Notes: a model not told the origin generated them from the letters alone. 64,000 nt of DNA from Vibrio sp. JPW-9-11-11 (GCF_013369335.1 NZ_SZQJ01000001.1:1-64000), one strand, 5' to 3'; counted from the stretch's first letter, positions 18,433 through 29,670 are shown. Numbers and translations: made by a program.

Positions 18433-20339
18433 TTTGTCGTTTGAGCGCGACGGGAAGACGTTGGGGAATCACAGACCGACTTGATCACGTTAGTGTGAGC
18501 GACAATGTCTGACCATAACTCTAAACACTCTTGTCGACTCTGGATCAATAAGCTGGCAAACGGTGCTTTGGTCAAGTCCCATTCACCAGCCAGCTGAAGT
18601 GTGTCTTGTTTACCTTGCACGCTGACGCGCCCTCGATCGGCGGTGGCGATCACCTTATCCAACGCAAAGACTTGCTCAAAGTGCTGCTCCCCATCGGCTG
18701 TGCTCGCTTTAATCGACGCCTGGCGCAAGCTAGCGCTCGCTTTCCCACTTAGGCTGTGCGCTAACATCGAATAGTCACCGGATAAACCGGATAGAGCCAG
18801 ATTGACTTCGGCCAAACCGGTTAACTCAAACGGCAGTGCCTGATCGAGCAAATAGTGTTGTAAAGGCAGACCGTCGGCGTGGAGCTCTAACTGCCATGGC
18901 GCGCTAATGGTTGCTCTATCCCACCACCCACGTGCTTCAATATAGCCTTGTTCAAGAGGAACAAATGCGCGTGATAGCGTCAGCTTATCGTTCTCTGCCG
19001 TGACGCTGATTTTAGTCTGAGTGGTCATTAGGCTGTCGAGATTGGCGCTATGAGCAGTGAGGCTAAGTGAGCCTTGCCATACTCCCCACAGGGCTTGCTT
19101 GATCAAGCTTAAATCACGCCCCTCGATATTGAGTCCAGAAACTTGCCAGTACGGCTTGCGCTCGACTTGAATCAGTTGGCTATTGGTGACCGCTAATTGG
19201 TCTATGGTTAGGCTTTGTAGTGGTGCCAATAGGTGACGCGAATCGGCGAGCAACTGTTCAGTGTGATCGAGCCATTTCACACCATTAATATCGAGTTTAT
19301 CTAAGTGAACACCTTGCGGTGATATTGCGCCTTGCAACTGAATTCGGCCTTGTTTGAAATCGGTATCAAATTCATCAATCAGCAACCCTTGGTCTGCCAT
19401 TCTCAATTTGGCGCGTGGAGAGATAAGCGTTACGCGTTTATCCGCAATACTATCGGCAGCAAAAGAGGCATAGCCAGACGCTTGTTGCCATAGCGTCTGG
19501 GTGAGGAATAGGTTTTCCAAAGAAGCGTCAAGATTTTCAAAGCGCCAACCTTGGTAATTGAATGATCCGCCGAGAATATCGAGGCTGTTGATATGGCTAA
19601 TCGGCAGCTGTTGGTTGCTGAAGGTGGTCAGCAGTCGTTCAAGAGGTGTGGTATCGGGGAGCGCGAGTTTATCTATGGTGACATTGATGAGTGACCAGCC
19701 GTGCTCATATTGCTCGGCTTGGCCCGAAAAGGCAGCATTACGCCAGCTAAAAGAGCTACCGAAAATCGTGCTATTGCTGGGTTGGTAACGCATATCAACC
19801 AATAAATCATCGAGTGCTTCGCCCTGCATATAGAGTTGCTTTGCGGTCAGTTGAATATCGGCAAATGGAATGGTTTGGTCTTCTTGAACCCAACGGGGCT
19901 GATTCATTTGTGCGCTAACGCCGCGGGCTGACCACTTCGGCGCGCTGATATCGACATGCTTAAGCGCCAACTGTTGCAAGCTAATATGGTTGAAAATGGC
20001 GTGGTTCAATTGCTTGAGTTGCAGGTTCGCGCCTTCGACAAGTATGGAGTCGAAGGCCAGCTTACCTTGTTGCCAGGGCTGCCGACTTAACCACACGGTC
20101 AGCTTGGGGGCTTGCAATGGGGTGTTGGCATCATTCAATTCGACGTTGGCTAAGGTCAATTGTAGCGGAGGCTGATAATGCACCTCTGTTGTCGATATTG
20201 AATAGGGAGCAAAGGTGTTGAACAGGGTGGTGAACGTCTGCGCGGCGTAACGGCTTTGCATTAGGGCATATAAGGTCGCAAAGGATAAAACCAAGCCAGA
20301 GATCGTTATTATACTCAGCCACCATAGTGCTCTTTTCAC
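18429..20339 (-). CDS. AsmA family protein
   Basis: This is a 636-residue envelope protein anchored by one N-terminal helix (about residues 8-27) with a large periplasmic part rich in beta strands. Repeated phrases such as LTLANVELND, LDKLDINGVKWLD and LTIDQLAVTNSQLIQ are typical of the AsmA/TamB superfamily, whose members are thought to help phospholipid transfer or outer-membrane homeostasis. Translation starts at GTG with AGAGGG upstream. The region near 500-590 (LPLQHYLL..., LALSGLSGDYSML...) resembles the AsmA C-terminal domain. Exact role unknown. Confidence 0.8.
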   Translation of the reverse strand: MKRALWWLSIITISGLVLSFATLYALMQSRYAAQTFTTLFNTFAPYSISTTEVHYQPPLQLTLANVELNDANTPLQAPKLTVWLSRQPWQQGKLAFDSILVEGANLQLKQLNHAIFNHISLQQLALKHVDISAPKWSARGVSAQMNQPRWVQEDQTIPFADIQLTAKQLYMQGEALDDLLVDMRYQPSNSTIFGSSFSWRNAAFSGQAEQYEHGWSLINVTIDKLALPDTTPLERLLTTFSNQQLPISHINSLDILGGSFNYQGWRFENLDASLENLFLTQTLWQQASGYASFAADSIADKRVTLISPRAKLRMADQGLLIDEFDTDFKQGRIQLQGAISPQGVHLDKLDINGVKWLDHTEQLLADSRHLLAPLQSLTIDQLAVTNSQLIQVERKPYWQVSGLNIEGRDLSLIKQALWGVWQGSLSLTAHSANLDSLMTTQTKISVTAENDKLTLSRAFVPLEQGYIEARGWWDRATISAPWQLELHADGLPLQHYLLDQALPFELTGLAEVNLALSGLSGDYSMLAHSLSGKASASLRQASIKASTADGEQHFEQVFALDKVIATADRGRVSVQGKQDTLQLAGEWDLTKAPFASLLIQSRQECLELWSDIVAHTNVIKSVCDSPTSSRRAQTTN

Positions 20340-20395
20340 ATTGACCCTCTTGCGTCCGTTTAACTTGCTACTAGCTTGGATTAGTTTTGCTGTTC

Positions 20396-20427
20396 AAGCA
20401 ACAAAAAGCCCCTCCAAAGAGGGGCTT
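20396..20427 (-). terminator. Rho-independent terminator of pckA
   Basis: The stem AAGCCCCTC-CAAA-GAGGGGCTT is followed on the minus strand by TTTTTGTTGC. It lies 25 bases past the pckA stop. Confidence 0.88.
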
Positions 20428-20452
20428 AGCTAAACAAATGATGCCGATGTCA

Positions 20453-22084
20453 CTAATCTAACTGAGGACCAGCTGCAATCAGTGATTGGCCTTCTTCGTT
20501 ATCGGTGTATTTTGCGAAGTTGTTGATGAAACGAGTCGCCAGATCTTTCGCTTTACTTTCCCACTGCAGTGGGTCTACGTAAGTATCACGAGGGTCGAGA
20601 ATGGTGGGGTCGACATCGTGAAGCGCGACAGGCACTTCTAAGTTGAAGATAGGGATCTGTTTGGTTTCGGCTTGCTCGATAGAACCATCCAAAATCGCAT
20701 CAATGATCGCACGCGTATCTTGAATCGAGATGCGCTTACCACTGCCGTTCCAACCGGTGTTCACTAGGTAAGCTTCTGCGCCCGCCTGCTCCATGCGTTT
20801 GACCAGCACTTCAGCGTACTTGGTTGGGTGCAGCGTAAGGAATGCGGCACCAAAACAAGCGGAGAAGGTCGGTGTTGGCTCGGTAATACCGCGCTCAGTA
20901 CCGGCCAGTTTAGCCGTAAAGCCCGATAGGAAATGGTACTTAGTTTGCTCAGGCGTCAATTTAGAGACCGGAGGAAGGACACCAAACGCATCTGCTGATA
21001 GGAAGATCACTTTGTTGGCATGGCCGCCTTTCGAAACAGGCTTGACGATATTTTCGATGTGTTCGATAGGGTAAGAGACACGTGTGTTCTCTGTCTTAGA
21101 ACCATCATCGAAGTCAATTGAGCCGTCAGAACGAACCGTTACGTTCTCCAATAGAGCGTCGCGACGAATGGCGTTGTAGATATCTGGCTCGGCTTCTTTG
21201 GATAGTTTGATGGTTTTCGCGTAACACCCACCTTCGAAGTTGAAGACACCATCGTCATCCCAACCGTGCTCGTCATCCCCGATCAGTGCGCGTTTTGGAT
21301 CGGTCGACAGTGTGGTTTTACCCGTGCCAGACAAGCCGAAGAAAATCGCCACTTCGCCGTTTTCTTTACACATGTTGGCACTGCAGTGCATTGACGCGAT
21401 GCCTTTGAGTGGTAAGAAGTAGTTCATCATGGCGAACATGCCTTTCTTCATCTCACCGCCGTACCAAGTCCCGCCGATTAATTGCGTACGCTCTGTGAGG
21501 TTGAAGACGGTGAAGTTTTCAGAGTTCAGACCGTGCTCTTTCCACTTCTGGTTGGTGCACTTCGCGCCATTCATCACCACGAAATCAGGTTCAAATGTCG
21601 CGAGTTCTTCTTCACTAGGACGAATAAACATGTTCTTAACGAAGTGAGCTTGCCACGCGACTTCTGTGATGACGCGAATACTGAGGCGAGTGTCCGGGTT
21701 GGCGCCACAGTAACCATCAATGACGAAAACGCGTTTACCCGATAACTGGTTAGTGACGAGTTGTTTTAGATCGTCCCACACCTCTTGAGTGATCGGCTTG
21801 TTATCGTTTTTCACTTGGTCTGATGTCCACCACATATGTTCCTCGGTAGTGGCATCTTTAACGATGTACTTATCTTTTGGTGAGCGGCCGGTAAAAATAC
21901 CGGTGTCGACTGCGACAGCGCCAAGCTCGGTCACTACGCCTTTTTCGTAGCCTTCGAGATCTGCGCGAGTTTCTTCTTCAAACAACACTTCGTAGCTTGG
22001 GTTGCGTACCACCTCTTTAACGTTGTGAAGTCCGTGTTGGGTAAGATCAATTGTTGCAGCCTTTGTATGTTCCATAACGGTCAT
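20453..22084 (-). CDS. pckA: Phosphoenolpyruvate carboxykinase (ATP)
   Basis: PckA converts oxaloacetate and ATP to PEP, CO2 and ADP, the first committed step of gluconeogenesis. The 543-residue protein (E. coli 540) has the substrate-binding [23 protein letters not shown], the kinase P-loop [13 protein letters not shown], the metal-binding LIGDDEHGW and the adenine-binding EGGCYAKTI region. AAGGAG sits five bases before the ATG at 22084; an ATG three codons later is possible but less well placed. It is monocistronic with a terminator at 20396-20427. Control by catabolite repression is likely from biology, but no clear CRP site was found. Confidence 0.98.
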   Translation of the reverse strand: MTVMEHTKAATIDLTQHGLHNVKEVVRNPSYEVLFEEETRADLEGYEKGVVTELGAVAVDTGIFTGRSPKDKYIVKDATTEEHMWWTSDQVKNDNKPITQEVWDDLKQLVTNQLSGKRVFVIDGYCGANPDTRLSIRVITEVAWQAHFVKNMFIRPSEEELATFEPDFVVMNGAKCTNQKWKEHGLNSENFTVFNLTERTQLIGGTWYGGEMKKGMFAMMNYFLPLKGIASMHCSANMCKENGEVAIFFGLSGTGKTTLSTDPKRALIGDDEHGWDDDGVFNFEGGCYAKTIKLSKEAEPDIYNAIRRDALLENVTVRSDGSIDFDDGSKTENTRVSYPIEHIENIVKPVSKGGHANKVIFLSADAFGVLPPVSKLTPEQTKYHFLSGFTAKLAGTERGITEPTPTFSACFGAAFLTLHPTKYAEVLVKRMEQAGAEAYLVNTGWNGSGKRISIQDTRAIIDAILDGSIEQAETKQIPIFNLEVPVALHDVDPTILDPRDTYVDPLQWESKAKDLATRFINNFAKYTDNEEGQSLIAAGPQLD

Positions 22085-22422
22085 AGGTGCTCCTTGTAGG
22101 GATATTTTGTAGGGATTTTGTAATGATTTTTTTAATTTTATCTGCTCACCATGCTAGCAATGGGCTTTAGAGAAAACAGGGATATAGCTCAAAAAATATC
22201 CGCGTTTTTCATGAGGGATTAAGCGACGCATCACATATTGGTGCGATTAGTTTATCGTGTGCGCAAAGCTTTGCGCTAGGGCAAAAGCATTAATATTCGA
22301 TTAAAATTAACAGGTTGTTTTATTACGGCTAAAGCGAGATATAGCGCGGGTAGGATCACAAAAAAGGCCCGCGAGTGCGGGCCTTTTGATGGGTAAATTA
22401 CAAGCTTGATGTGCCACAAAAA
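22085..22422. other. Intergenic region between pckA and hslO
   Basis: This 338-base gap holds the upstream region of pckA on its left and the hslO terminator (22361-22387) on its right. I saw no reading frame, tRNA-like fold or repeat. One TGTGA half-site-like element occurs near 22230 on the minus strand, but its partner half is poor, so it is not called as a CRP site. Confidence 0.6.
22356..22387 (-). terminator. Rho-independent terminator of hslRO
   Basis: The strong stem AAAGGCCCGC-GAGT-GCGGGCCTTT is followed on the minus strand by TTTTTGTG. It lies about 36 bases after the hslO stop. Confidence 0.9.
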
Positions 22423-23298
22423 TTAATGCAGCGTGTTGTTGCCGGATCCAGCTTCACGGAACAGTTCAGACACTTGGGCTTCGTCGAACGTATAACTCGT
22501 GCCGCAGTAATCACAATGTAAAGAAATCGACCCCACTTCAGCCAAAATGTCATTCACTTCCTCACGGTCAATGGTCACGATGGCTGAACCACTGCGCTCA
22601 CGTGAACAGCCACAATGGAAGGCGACCGGTTGAGGTTCAAACACGCGAACCTTCTCTTGGTTATATAGACGGTAGAGCAGCTCGTTAGCTTCAAGCGTGA
22701 ATAGCTCTTCATTCTTCACCGTCTCAGTTAGCTGTTCGAGGTGTTCAAAGTCTTCCGGTTTACCGGTTCCATCAGGCACGACTTGAATTAGCATACCAGC
22801 CGCATGAGCTTGCCCATCTTGTTCTCCGGTGCGTAGCCACAGGCGTGTCTTCAATTGTTCTGAGTTAGCAAAGTAACCTTCTAGAATTTCGGCCAAGCTA
22901 TCGCCCTCAAGGCCGACAATGCCTTGGTAGCGTTCACCTTTTTTAGGATCGATGGTGATTACTAGGTACCCTTTACCCATCATATCGTGGATGCTGGCAT
23001 CATCAGCGATATCACCTTCGTAGCGCGCCACTCCACGAACTTTTTGCTCGTTGTCACCGTTGATCACCGCCAGCGACACCGGCCCATCGCCTTGCAGTTG
23101 CAAAGTAATTGAACCTTCAAACTTAAGCGTCGCGGTTAACAGTGTGGTGGAAACCAACAGCTCACCAAGCAGTTTTTGCAGCGGCGCTGGGTAATCCTTG
23201 CTAGAAATAATACGTTGGTAAGCTTCATCCAATTGTACCAACTCACCACGAACTGAAAGGTCTTCAAATAAGTAGCGGTTCAAAACATTGCTTGCCAT
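22423..23298 (-). CDS. hslO: Redox-regulated chaperone Hsp33
   Basis: Hsp33 is a cytoplasmic holdase activated by oxidation plus unfolding stress. The 291-residue protein ends with the zinc-binding redox switch: CGC in [10 protein letters not shown] and CxxC in HCDYCGTSY, which release zinc and form disulfides on activation. The N-terminal core shows [20 protein letters not shown]. It lies 29 bases downstream of hslR and is presumably transcribed with it from the sigma32-like promoter at 23770-23796, as fits a heat-shock operon. Confidence 0.97.
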   Translation of the reverse strand: MASNVLNRYLFEDLSVRGELVQLDEAYQRIISSKDYPAPLQKLLGELLVSTTLLTATLKFEGSITLQLQGDGPVSLAVINGDNEQKVRGVARYEGDIADDASIHDMMGKGYLVITIDPKKGERYQGIVGLEGDSLAEILEGYFANSEQLKTRLWLRTGEQDGQAHAAGMLIQVVPDGTGKPEDFEHLEQLTETVKNEELFTLEANELLYRLYNQEKVRVFEPQPVAFHCGCSRERSGSAIVTIDREEVNDILAEVGSISLHCDYCGTSYTFDEAQVSELFREAGSGNNTLH

Positions 23299-23327
23299 GT
23301 GGCGGGTCCTCGTTAATTTTTCCAGCT

Positions 23328-23714
23328 TTATTGGTGTTTGAATTTAATGATGTCGCGACGTTGTTTTTTGTCAGGGCGACGGTCTGGACTTGGGTTGTGG
23401 GCGTGCAGTTTACGGCGCGTTGCGTTTTCTTCGCGTTTACTCACGCTCTCGGCCGTTTCAGAGTAAAGGGTTTGCGCCTCGGGCGCTCCACGGCGTTGGT
23501 CGGAGATTTTCTCTATGACCACGGTTTTCTCTTCATGACCCTGTCTTAGAGTGATCATGGCTCCCAGCTCAACAGCTTTACTCGGCTTACTGCGTTGGCC
23601 ATTATAGTGAACTTTGCCACCATCGACCATGTTTCGAGCGATGGAGCGCGTCTTGTAAAAACGTGCGGCCCACAGCCATTTGTCGAGTCTCACTGCTTCT
23701 GTTTGGGAACCCAT
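23328..23714 (-). CDS. hslR: Ribosome-associated heat shock protein Hsp15
   Basis: Hsp15 is a small S4-domain RNA-binding protein that binds free 50S subunits carrying nascent chains after heat shock and helps recycle them. The 128-residue sequence has the S4 fold at the N terminus ([17 protein letters not shown], then [17 protein letters not shown]) and a basic tail ([14 protein letters not shown]). It is the first gene of hslR-hslO and is divergent from the gsp operon. The promoter upstream looks sigma32-dependent. Confidence 0.95.
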   Translation of the reverse strand: MGSQTEAVRLDKWLWAARFYKTRSIARNMVDGGKVHYNGQRSKPSKAVELGAMITLRQGHEEKTVVIEKISDQRRGAPEAQTLYSETAESVSKREENATRRKLHAHNPSPDRRPDKKQRRDIIKFKHQ

Positions 23715-23769
23715 GGTGATTGTTTCTCTCTAAGGTAATTGGCGTTGATTCCAGCTAGTTGCTGTAACA

Positions 23770-23796
23770 ATGGTGACGTGTGTGGCATTTTTCAAG
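23770..23796 (-). promoter_or_regulatory. Sigma32 (heat-shock) promoter of hslR-hslO
   Basis: On the minus strand, CTTGAAA is followed after 14 bases by CACCATTG, close to the sigma32 consensus CTTGAAA-N11-15-CCCCATNT. The spacing and a predicted leader of about 48 bases to the hslR start support it. This explains joint heat induction of the two chaperone genes. Confidence 0.78.
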
Positions 23797-23865
23797 CGAA
23801 ATCATAAAAATTATGCGCCGTTAAAGTGACGTGCAGCGGTTTAATGTATAGGTTGTTTCATATTT

Positions 23866-23874
23866 TGCTACAAT
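23866..23874 (+). promoter_or_regulatory. Candidate extended -10 promoter of the gsp operon
   Basis: TGCTACAAT is an extended -10 element (TGN-TACAAT) lying about 92 bases before the gspC start. No good -35 hexamer was found at the expected distance, as is common for extended -10 promoters. It predicts a start near 23881. Confidence 0.5.
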
Positions 23875-23965
23875 CTTCGCTTGCTCTTTGGGCAGAAAAA
23901 ACGCACAAAGTCATCGCAATAAAAAATACGTATCTTTTAGAGAAATCAATCAATAAGGACAGTGG

Positions 23966-24853
23966 GTGAAACAATTTAGTGTAAATGCACTATATCAGCT
24001 AGGTGAAGCGTTCAAGGACGTCCGCGTGCAACAGCGAGTGAGCTATGCCGTCATGCTTTTGTTGCTGGCGATGTGTGCCTGGATCGCCGGTCAGATGATC
24101 TGGCAACCTTGGCAGCAACCCGTCATATCCGCATGGCAGCCGGCAAAGTCCATCGGGTCTGGTTCGAGTTCATCATCGCGGCTTGACCTTTCACAACTGC
24201 AAAATAGCCATATTTTTGGCCAATATCAGAACTCGGTTCCAGTTGTGAAACAACCCAAAGTGCAAGATGCGCCGAAAAGCCGTCTCAATGTAGTATTGGT
24301 CGGGATCGTGACCAGTTCTAACCCGAGCAAAAGCTTGGCCGTGATCGCCAATCGTGGTCAGCAAGCCACTTACGGCATCAATGAAGTGATAGAAGGCACG
24401 CGTGCCAAGTTGGTTCAAGTGCAAGCTGATCGTGTCATTATTGATAACTCGGGACGTAACGAAACCATTATGTTGGAAGGGCTGAAGTACAATCGTTCGG
24501 CCCCACCTCGTCAAGAGAATACGATCACGCGTAAAAAGGTGGCGGGTGATGCGCTGGAAAAAATCCAGCAGGAAATCAGCCAAGACCCGAAGCAGATTTT
24601 CCAATACGTGCGAATGTCGCAAATCAAGCAGGATGAAACGATTGTTGGCTATCGTTTAACGCCGGGCAAAGACGACGCACTATTTGAGTCAGTTGGCTTA
24701 CAGTCGGGGGATATTGCGGTGTCGATTAATGGCATGGACCTTACCGACCCTTCTGTGATGGGGGAGGTTTTTCGTAATCTTTCTCAGCTCACAGAGCTGA
24801 CGCTGACCGTAGAGCGAGACGGTCAACCACATGAAATCTATATTGAATTATAA
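23966..24853 (+). CDS. gspC: Type II secretion system protein GspC (EpsC)
   Basis: GspC is the inner-membrane clamp protein that links the cytoplasmic platform to the secretin GspD. In this 295-residue protein one transmembrane helix lies at about 28-47, an HR domain follows (LVGIVTSSNPSKSLAVI), and a C-terminal PDZ domain is formed by residues of about 205-295 (GYRLTPGKDDALFESVGLQSGDIAVSINGMDL). Start is GTG with AAGGAC upstream. It is the first of twelve gsp genes (gspC-N) in one operon. Confidence 0.95.
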   Translation: MKQFSVNALYQLGEAFKDVRVQQRVSYAVMLLLLAMCAWIAGQMIWQPWQQPVISAWQPAKSIGSGSSSSSRLDLSQLQNSHIFGQYQNSVPVVKQPKVQDAPKSRLNVVLVGIVTSSNPSKSLAVIANRGQQATYGINEVIEGTRAKLVQVQADRVIIDNSGRNETIMLEGLKYNRSAPPRQENTITRKKVAGDALEKIQQEISQDPKQIFQYVRMSQIKQDETIVGYRLTPGKDDALFESVGLQSGDIAVSINGMDLTDPSVMGEVFRNLSQLTELTLTVERDGQPHEIYIEL

Positions 24854-24891
24854 GACAGCGACCAAGAGATCGTTGATCCGAGGAGTACACA

Positions 24892-26919
24892 GTGAACCAT
24901 TGGCTTAACAAGAGCGTATGGCTTTTAGCGGGAAGCTTACTCGCCTCACCTATGGCGGTGACGGCAAATGATTTCAGTGCCAGTTTCAAGGGCACCGACA
25001 TTCAAGAATTTATCAATATCGTTGGCCGCAATTTAGAGAAAACCATTATTGTTGACCCATCAGTGCGCGGTAAGGTGGATGTGCGCAGTTACGATATGTT
25101 GAGTGAAGAGCAGTACTACAGCTTTTTCCTCAATGTGCTCGAAGTGTACGGCTTTGCTGTTGTCGAAATGGACAACGGTATCTTAAAAGTTATCAAGTCG
25201 AAAGACGCGAAAACCTCAGCGGTACCGGTTGTCGGCGATGGTAATATCAATGGGGATGAAGTCGTGACTCGCGTGGTTGCGGTGCGTAACGTCTCAGTGC
25301 GTGAGTTGTCACCGCTGTTACGTCAACTCAACGATAATGCCGGAGCGGGTAACGTGGTTCACTATGACCCGGCCAACATCATTTTGATCACCGGTCGCGC
25401 TGCGGTGGTCAATCGCTTAGCCGATATTATTAAACGCGTCGACCAAGCTGGCGATAAAGAGATCGAGGTGGTTGACTTAGCCAATGCGTCAGCGGCGGAA
25501 ATGGTGCGTATTGTCGAAGCGCTGAACAAGTCTGCTGACAACAAGAACACGCCCGAATTTCTGCAGCCTAAGTTGGTGGCAGACGACAGAACCAACTCGA
25601 TCCTCATTTCTGGTGATCCGAAAGTCCGCGAACGACTGCGCAAACTGATCAAACAACTCGATGTCGAAATGGCCTCAAAGGGGAACAACCGTGTGGTTTA
25701 CCTCAAATACGCCAAAGCGGAAGATTTGGTCGATGTACTCAAGGGAGTGTCGGACAACCTGCAAGCGGAAAAGTCGAGTGGTTCGAAACAATCGGGAGGT
25801 TCAGCGCGCAGTGATGTGGTGATTGCCGCCCATCCAGAGACTAATGCTTTGGTGCTGACCGCACCGCCAGATATTATGCTGGCCATTCAAGATGTGATCG
25901 CCCAACTCGACATCCGTCGTGCTCAAGTTTTGATTGAAGCGTTGATCGTCGAAATGGCCGAAGGGGATGGCATTAATTTGGGCGTGCAATGGGGATCGCT
26001 CGATGATGGTTCGATGATCCAATACGGTAACGCAGGCGCGCCGATTGGTCAGGTTATGGTCGGCTTAGAAGAGGCGAAGGATACGACGACCACTAAAGCG
26101 GTTTACGATTCTGACGGCAACTTTTTACGCAACGAAAATACCACAGAAAAAGGCGACTATTCGACGCTGGCTTCAGCGTTGGCTGGCGTGAATGGCGCCG
26201 CGCTAAGTGTGGTCATGGGGGATTGGACGGCGCTCATCAGCGCAGTTTCAACGGATTCCAACTCCAACATTCTCTCCTCGCCGAGCATTACGGTTATGGA
26301 CAACGGCGAAGCCTCGTTTATCGTCGGTGAGGAAGTGCCGGTCATTACAGGCTCCACCGCGGGCTCGAACAACGACAACCCATTTCAGACGGTGGATCGC
26401 AAAGAGGTTGGCATTAAGCTCAAAGTGGTGCCACAAATCAACGAAGGTAACTCAGTTCAACTCAATATTGAGCAAGAAGTATCAAACGTACTGGGCGCCA
26501 ATGGCGCCGTAGACGTACGTTTTGCCAAACGTCAGCTCAATACCTCCGTGATGGTCGAAGATGGGCAAATGATTGTGCTCGGTGGCTTGATTGATGAGCG
26601 CGCGCTTGAGAGTGAGTCTAAAGTGCCGCTACTGGGCGACATTCCGTATTTGGGCCATTTGTTTAAGTCAACCAGTACCCAAGTTGAGAAGAAAAACTTG
26701 ATGGTGTTTATCAAGCCGACCATTATTCGCGACGGCATGACAGCGGATGGCATTACTCAGCGTAAGTACAACTTTATTCGTGCCGAGCAGCTGTACAAAG
26801 CCGACCAAGGGCTCAAGCTGATGGACGATGCGCATATTCCCGTGCTGCCAAAGTTTGGTGAGGAAATACGTCATCCTGTTGAAATTCAAGCTTTCTTAGA
26901 TCAAATGGAAGCCGAATAA
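24892..26919 (+). CDS. gspD: Type II secretion system secretin GspD (EpsD)
   Basis: GspD forms the outer-membrane channel. The 675-residue precursor has a signal peptide cleaved near TANDFSASF, then periplasmic N0, N1, N2 and N3 domains (for example [15 protein letters not shown]), and the C-terminal secretin domain with [10 protein letters not shown] and [18 protein letters not shown], followed by the S domain. Translation starts at GTG after GAGGAG. The stop codon overlaps the gspE start (TAATG). No pilotin gene is in the window. Confidence 0.97.
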   Translation: MNHWLNKSVWLLAGSLLASPMAVTANDFSASFKGTDIQEFINIVGRNLEKTIIVDPSVRGKVDVRSYDMLSEEQYYSFFLNVLEVYGFAVVEMDNGILKVIKSKDAKTSAVPVVGDGNINGDEVVTRVVAVRNVSVRELSPLLRQLNDNAGAGNVVHYDPANIILITGRAAVVNRLADIIKRVDQAGDKEIEVVDLANASAAEMVRIVEALNKSADNKNTPEFLQPKLVADDRTNSILISGDPKVRERLRKLIKQLDVEMASKGNNRVVYLKYAKAEDLVDVLKGVSDNLQAEKSSGSKQSGGSARSDVVIAAHPETNALVLTAPPDIMLAIQDVIAQLDIRRAQVLIEALIVEMAEGDGINLGVQWGSLDDGSMIQYGNAGAPIGQVMVGLEEAKDTTTTKAVYDSDGNFLRNENTTEKGDYSTLASALAGVNGAALSVVMGDWTALISAVSTDSNSNILSSPSITVMDNGEASFIVGEEVPVITGSTAGSNNDNPFQTVDRKEVGIKLKVVPQINEGNSVQLNIEQEVSNVLGANGAVDVRFAKRQLNTSVMVEDGQMIVLGGLIDERALESESKVPLLGDIPYLGHLFKSTSTQVEKKNLMVFIKPTIIRDGMTADGITQRKYNFIRAEQLYKADQGLKLMDDAHIPVLPKFGEEIRHPVEIQAFLDQMEAE

Positions 26920-28409
26920 TGGATGCGTTGGTTACTCCACAACTGAAACGTCTGCCGTTTAGCTTTGCCAACCGTTTCAAAATGGTTTTAGAGCAAAACG
27001 GTGATGATTTGGTGCTGTATTATGTTGAGCCAGTTATCATGCCCGCTTTACTTGAAGTCAAGCGAGTGTGCGCGCGTCGAGTGACTTTGCAAGCGATGGA
27101 TAACGAGGCGTTTGAACGCAAACTCACCGAAGCGTATCAGCGTGATTCGTCAGAAGCGCGCCAATTAATGGAAGATATCGGCGCCGACAACGATGACTTT
27201 TTCTCACTTGCGGAAGACTTACCCCAAGACGAAGACCTGCTTGAGTCGGAAGACGATGCGCCTATCATCAAACTGATCAATGCCATGCTAGGGGAAGCGA
27301 TCAAAGAGGGCGCGTCGGATATTCATATAGAGACGTTTGAAAAAAGCCTGTCGATCCGTTTTCGTGTCGATGGCGTGCTGCGCGATGTACTGGCACCTAG
27401 CCGCAAGCTTGCACCGCTGTTGGTGTCGCGCGTAAAGGTCATGGCCAAGCTGGATATTGCGGAGAAACGGGTCCCACAAGATGGGCGTATTTCTCTGCGC
27501 ATTGGTGGTCGTGCTGTCGACGTTCGCGTGTCGACCATGCCTTCGTCGCATGGTGAACGTGTGGTAATGCGTCTATTAGATAAAAACGCGACGCGACTCG
27601 ATTTGCACAGCTTAGGCATGACCGAGGCGAATCACACGGCCTTTAGGCAGATGATCCAGCGCCCGCATGGGATTATTTTGGTGACCGGCCCCACGGGATC
27701 AGGTAAGTCGACCACCTTGTATGCGGGCTTAAGCGAAATCAACAGTAACGAGCGCAACATTCTGACCGTCGAAGACCCGATTGAATTTGATATTGATGGT
27801 ATCGGCCAAACGCAGGTGAACCCAAAAGTCGACATGACGTTTGCCCGTGGTTTGCGCGCCATTTTGCGCCAAGACCCTGATGTGGTGATGGTCGGTGAGA
27901 TCCGCGACCTAGAAACCGCACAAATTGCGGTACAAGCCTCGCTAACGGGTCACTTAGTGATGTCGACACTGCATACCAACACCGCAGTTGGCGCGATCAC
28001 ACGTCTACGTGACATGGGAATCGAGCCGTTTCTCATCTCTTCGTCGCTGCTGGGTGTGCTCGCTCAGCGCTTAGTTCGAACGCTATGCCAAGATTGTAAA
28101 ACCCCTTATCAAGCGGACGATGAAACCAAGAAACTGTTTGATGTTGGGTCAGAGCAAGCGTTGACCCTCTACCGAGCCTGCGGCTGTGAACAGTGCAATT
28201 TCAAAGGGTATCGTGGTCGTACCGGTATTCACGAGTTGCTGCTTGTCGATGAAGACGTGCAAAGCTTAATCCACAGTGAAGCGGGTGAGCAGGCGATTGA
28301 GAAAAGCATTCGTGCTCGCACGCCGAGCATTCGTCAAGATGGGATGAATAAAGTGCTGGCTGGCGTCACTTCGTTAGAAGAGGTGATGCGAGTGACCAAG
28401 GAAAGCTAA
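26919..28409 (+). CDS. gspE: Type II secretion ATPase GspE (EpsE)
   Basis: GspE is the cytoplasmic hexameric ATPase that powers pseudopilus assembly. The 496-residue protein has an N-terminal GspL-binding domain, then the ATPase core with Walker [13 protein letters not shown], Asp box (TVEDPIEF), Walker [11 protein letters not shown] and His box ([13 protein letters not shown]). A tetracysteine zinc motif, CQDC and CGCEQC, lies around residues 390-435. It overlaps gspD and gspF by one base at each junction, so translation is tightly coupled. Confidence 0.98.
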   Translation: MDALVTPQLKRLPFSFANRFKMVLEQNGDDLVLYYVEPVIMPALLEVKRVCARRVTLQAMDNEAFERKLTEAYQRDSSEARQLMEDIGADNDDFFSLAEDLPQDEDLLESEDDAPIIKLINAMLGEAIKEGASDIHIETFEKSLSIRFRVDGVLRDVLAPSRKLAPLLVSRVKVMAKLDIAEKRVPQDGRISLRIGGRAVDVRVSTMPSSHGERVVMRLLDKNATRLDLHSLGMTEANHTAFRQMIQRPHGIILVTGPTGSGKSTTLYAGLSEINSNERNILTVEDPIEFDIDGIGQTQVNPKVDMTFARGLRAILRQDPDVVMVGEIRDLETAQIAVQASLTGHLVMSTLHTNTAVGAITRLRDMGIEPFLISSSLLGVLAQRLVRTLCQDCKTPYQADDETKKLFDVGSEQALTLYRACGCEQCNFKGYRGRTGIHELLLVDEDVQSLIHSEAGEQAIEKSIRARTPSIRQDGMNKVLAGVTSLEEVMRVTKES

Positions 28410-29632
28410 TGGCGGCATTTGAATACAAGGCGCTCGATGCCAAAGGAAAGACCAAGAAAGGGGTGACGGAAGGCGACAATGCTCGTCAGGTCCGTGCTCG
28501 TCTCAAAGAACAAGGCTTGATCCCGGTTGAGGTCAGTGAAACACGACAAAAAGCCGCCAAACGCAGTCAAAGTGGTGGTTGGCAGTTTAAGCGCGGCTTG
28601 AGTACTCCAGACTTGGCGCTGATCACTCGTCAGTTAGCGACACTAGTCCAATCGGGTATGCCGTTGGAGGAGTGTTTAAAAGCGGTCTCTGAGCAGTCAG
28701 AAAAGCCACGCATTCGCACCATGTTGCTGGCGGTGCGCGCTAAAGTCACCGAAGGGTATACCTTAGCAGATAGCTTGGCCGACTTTCCCCATGTGTTCGA
28801 TGAGCTATTTCGCTCAATGGTGGCGGCGGGTGAAAAATCTGGTCACCTCGATTCGGTGCTGGAGCGACTCGCAGACTATGCCGAAAATCGCCAGAAGATG
28901 CGCTCTAAACTGCAGCAAGCGATGATCTATCCGGTGGTGTTGGTAGTATTTGCGGTCGGGATTGTCGCCTTTTTGTTGGCGGCGGTGGTGCCGAAAATTG
29001 TTGGTCAGTTTGTTCAAATGGGTCAAGAGCTGCCGCAATCGACCCAGTTTTTGCTTGCCTCGAGTGACTTTATTCAAGGTTATGGGGTCTATCTACTGTT
29101 GACCTTGATGGTCACTATCTATCTGGTCAAGTTCGCTTTGAGTCAACCTAAGCTACGTTTGAGCTGGGATCGCAAAGTGATTGCCATGCCGATGGTGGGA
29201 AAAATAGCCCGTGGTCTGAATACTTCGCGTTTTGCCCGTACCTTATCCATCTGTACCTCGAGCGCGATTCCGATCTTAGATGGGATGCGCGTCGCCGTGG
29301 ATGTGATGTCCAATCACTATGTGAAACAGCAAGTGCTCGTCGCGACCGATAATGTACGCGAAGGGGCGAGCCTGCGCCGCGCGCTAGAGCAAACCAAACT
29401 GTTTCCTCCTATGATGCTGCATATGATAGCCAGTGGTGAACAGAGCGGTGAGCTAGAGAGTATGCTGACGCGCGCGGCCGACAACCAAGACGCTAATTTC
29501 GAGTCAACGGTGAATATCGCGTTAGGCATTTTTACTCCTGCCCTGATCGCGCTGATGGCAGGACTGGTGCTGTTTATCGTCATGGCAACCTTAATGCCGA
29601 TTTTAGAAATGAATAACTTAATGAGTTCATAA
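28409..29632 (+). CDS. gspF: Type II secretion platform protein GspF (EpsF)
   Basis: GspF is the polytopic inner-membrane platform protein on which the pseudopilus is built. The 407-residue protein has two repeated GspF domains (LITRQLATLVQSGMPLEECL and RFARTLSICTSSAIPILDGM) and three membrane helices (about 170-190, 220-240 and 375-400). It overlaps gspE by one base. Confidence 0.97.
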   Translation: MAAFEYKALDAKGKTKKGVTEGDNARQVRARLKEQGLIPVEVSETRQKAAKRSQSGGWQFKRGLSTPDLALITRQLATLVQSGMPLEECLKAVSEQSEKPRIRTMLLAVRAKVTEGYTLADSLADFPHVFDELFRSMVAAGEKSGHLDSVLERLADYAENRQKMRSKLQQAMIYPVVLVVFAVGIVAFLLAAVVPKIVGQFVQMGQELPQSTQFLLASSDFIQGYGVYLLLTLMVTIYLVKFALSQPKLRLSWDRKVIAMPMVGKIARGLNTSRFARTLSICTSSAIPILDGMRVAVDVMSNHYVKQQVLVATDNVREGASLRRALEQTKLFPPMMLHMIASGEQSGELESMLTRAADNQDANFESTVNIALGIFTPALIALMAGLVLFIVMATLMPILEMNNLMSS

Positions 29633-29670
29633 TGGCGCTGTTAAATCGCGCCGTGCTAGTGGAGAAAAAA

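Noticed and set aside
22215..22245. CRP site upstream of pckA
   Set aside because: Only one half (TCACAT/ATGTGA) is good; the other half does not match TCACA at the right spacing.
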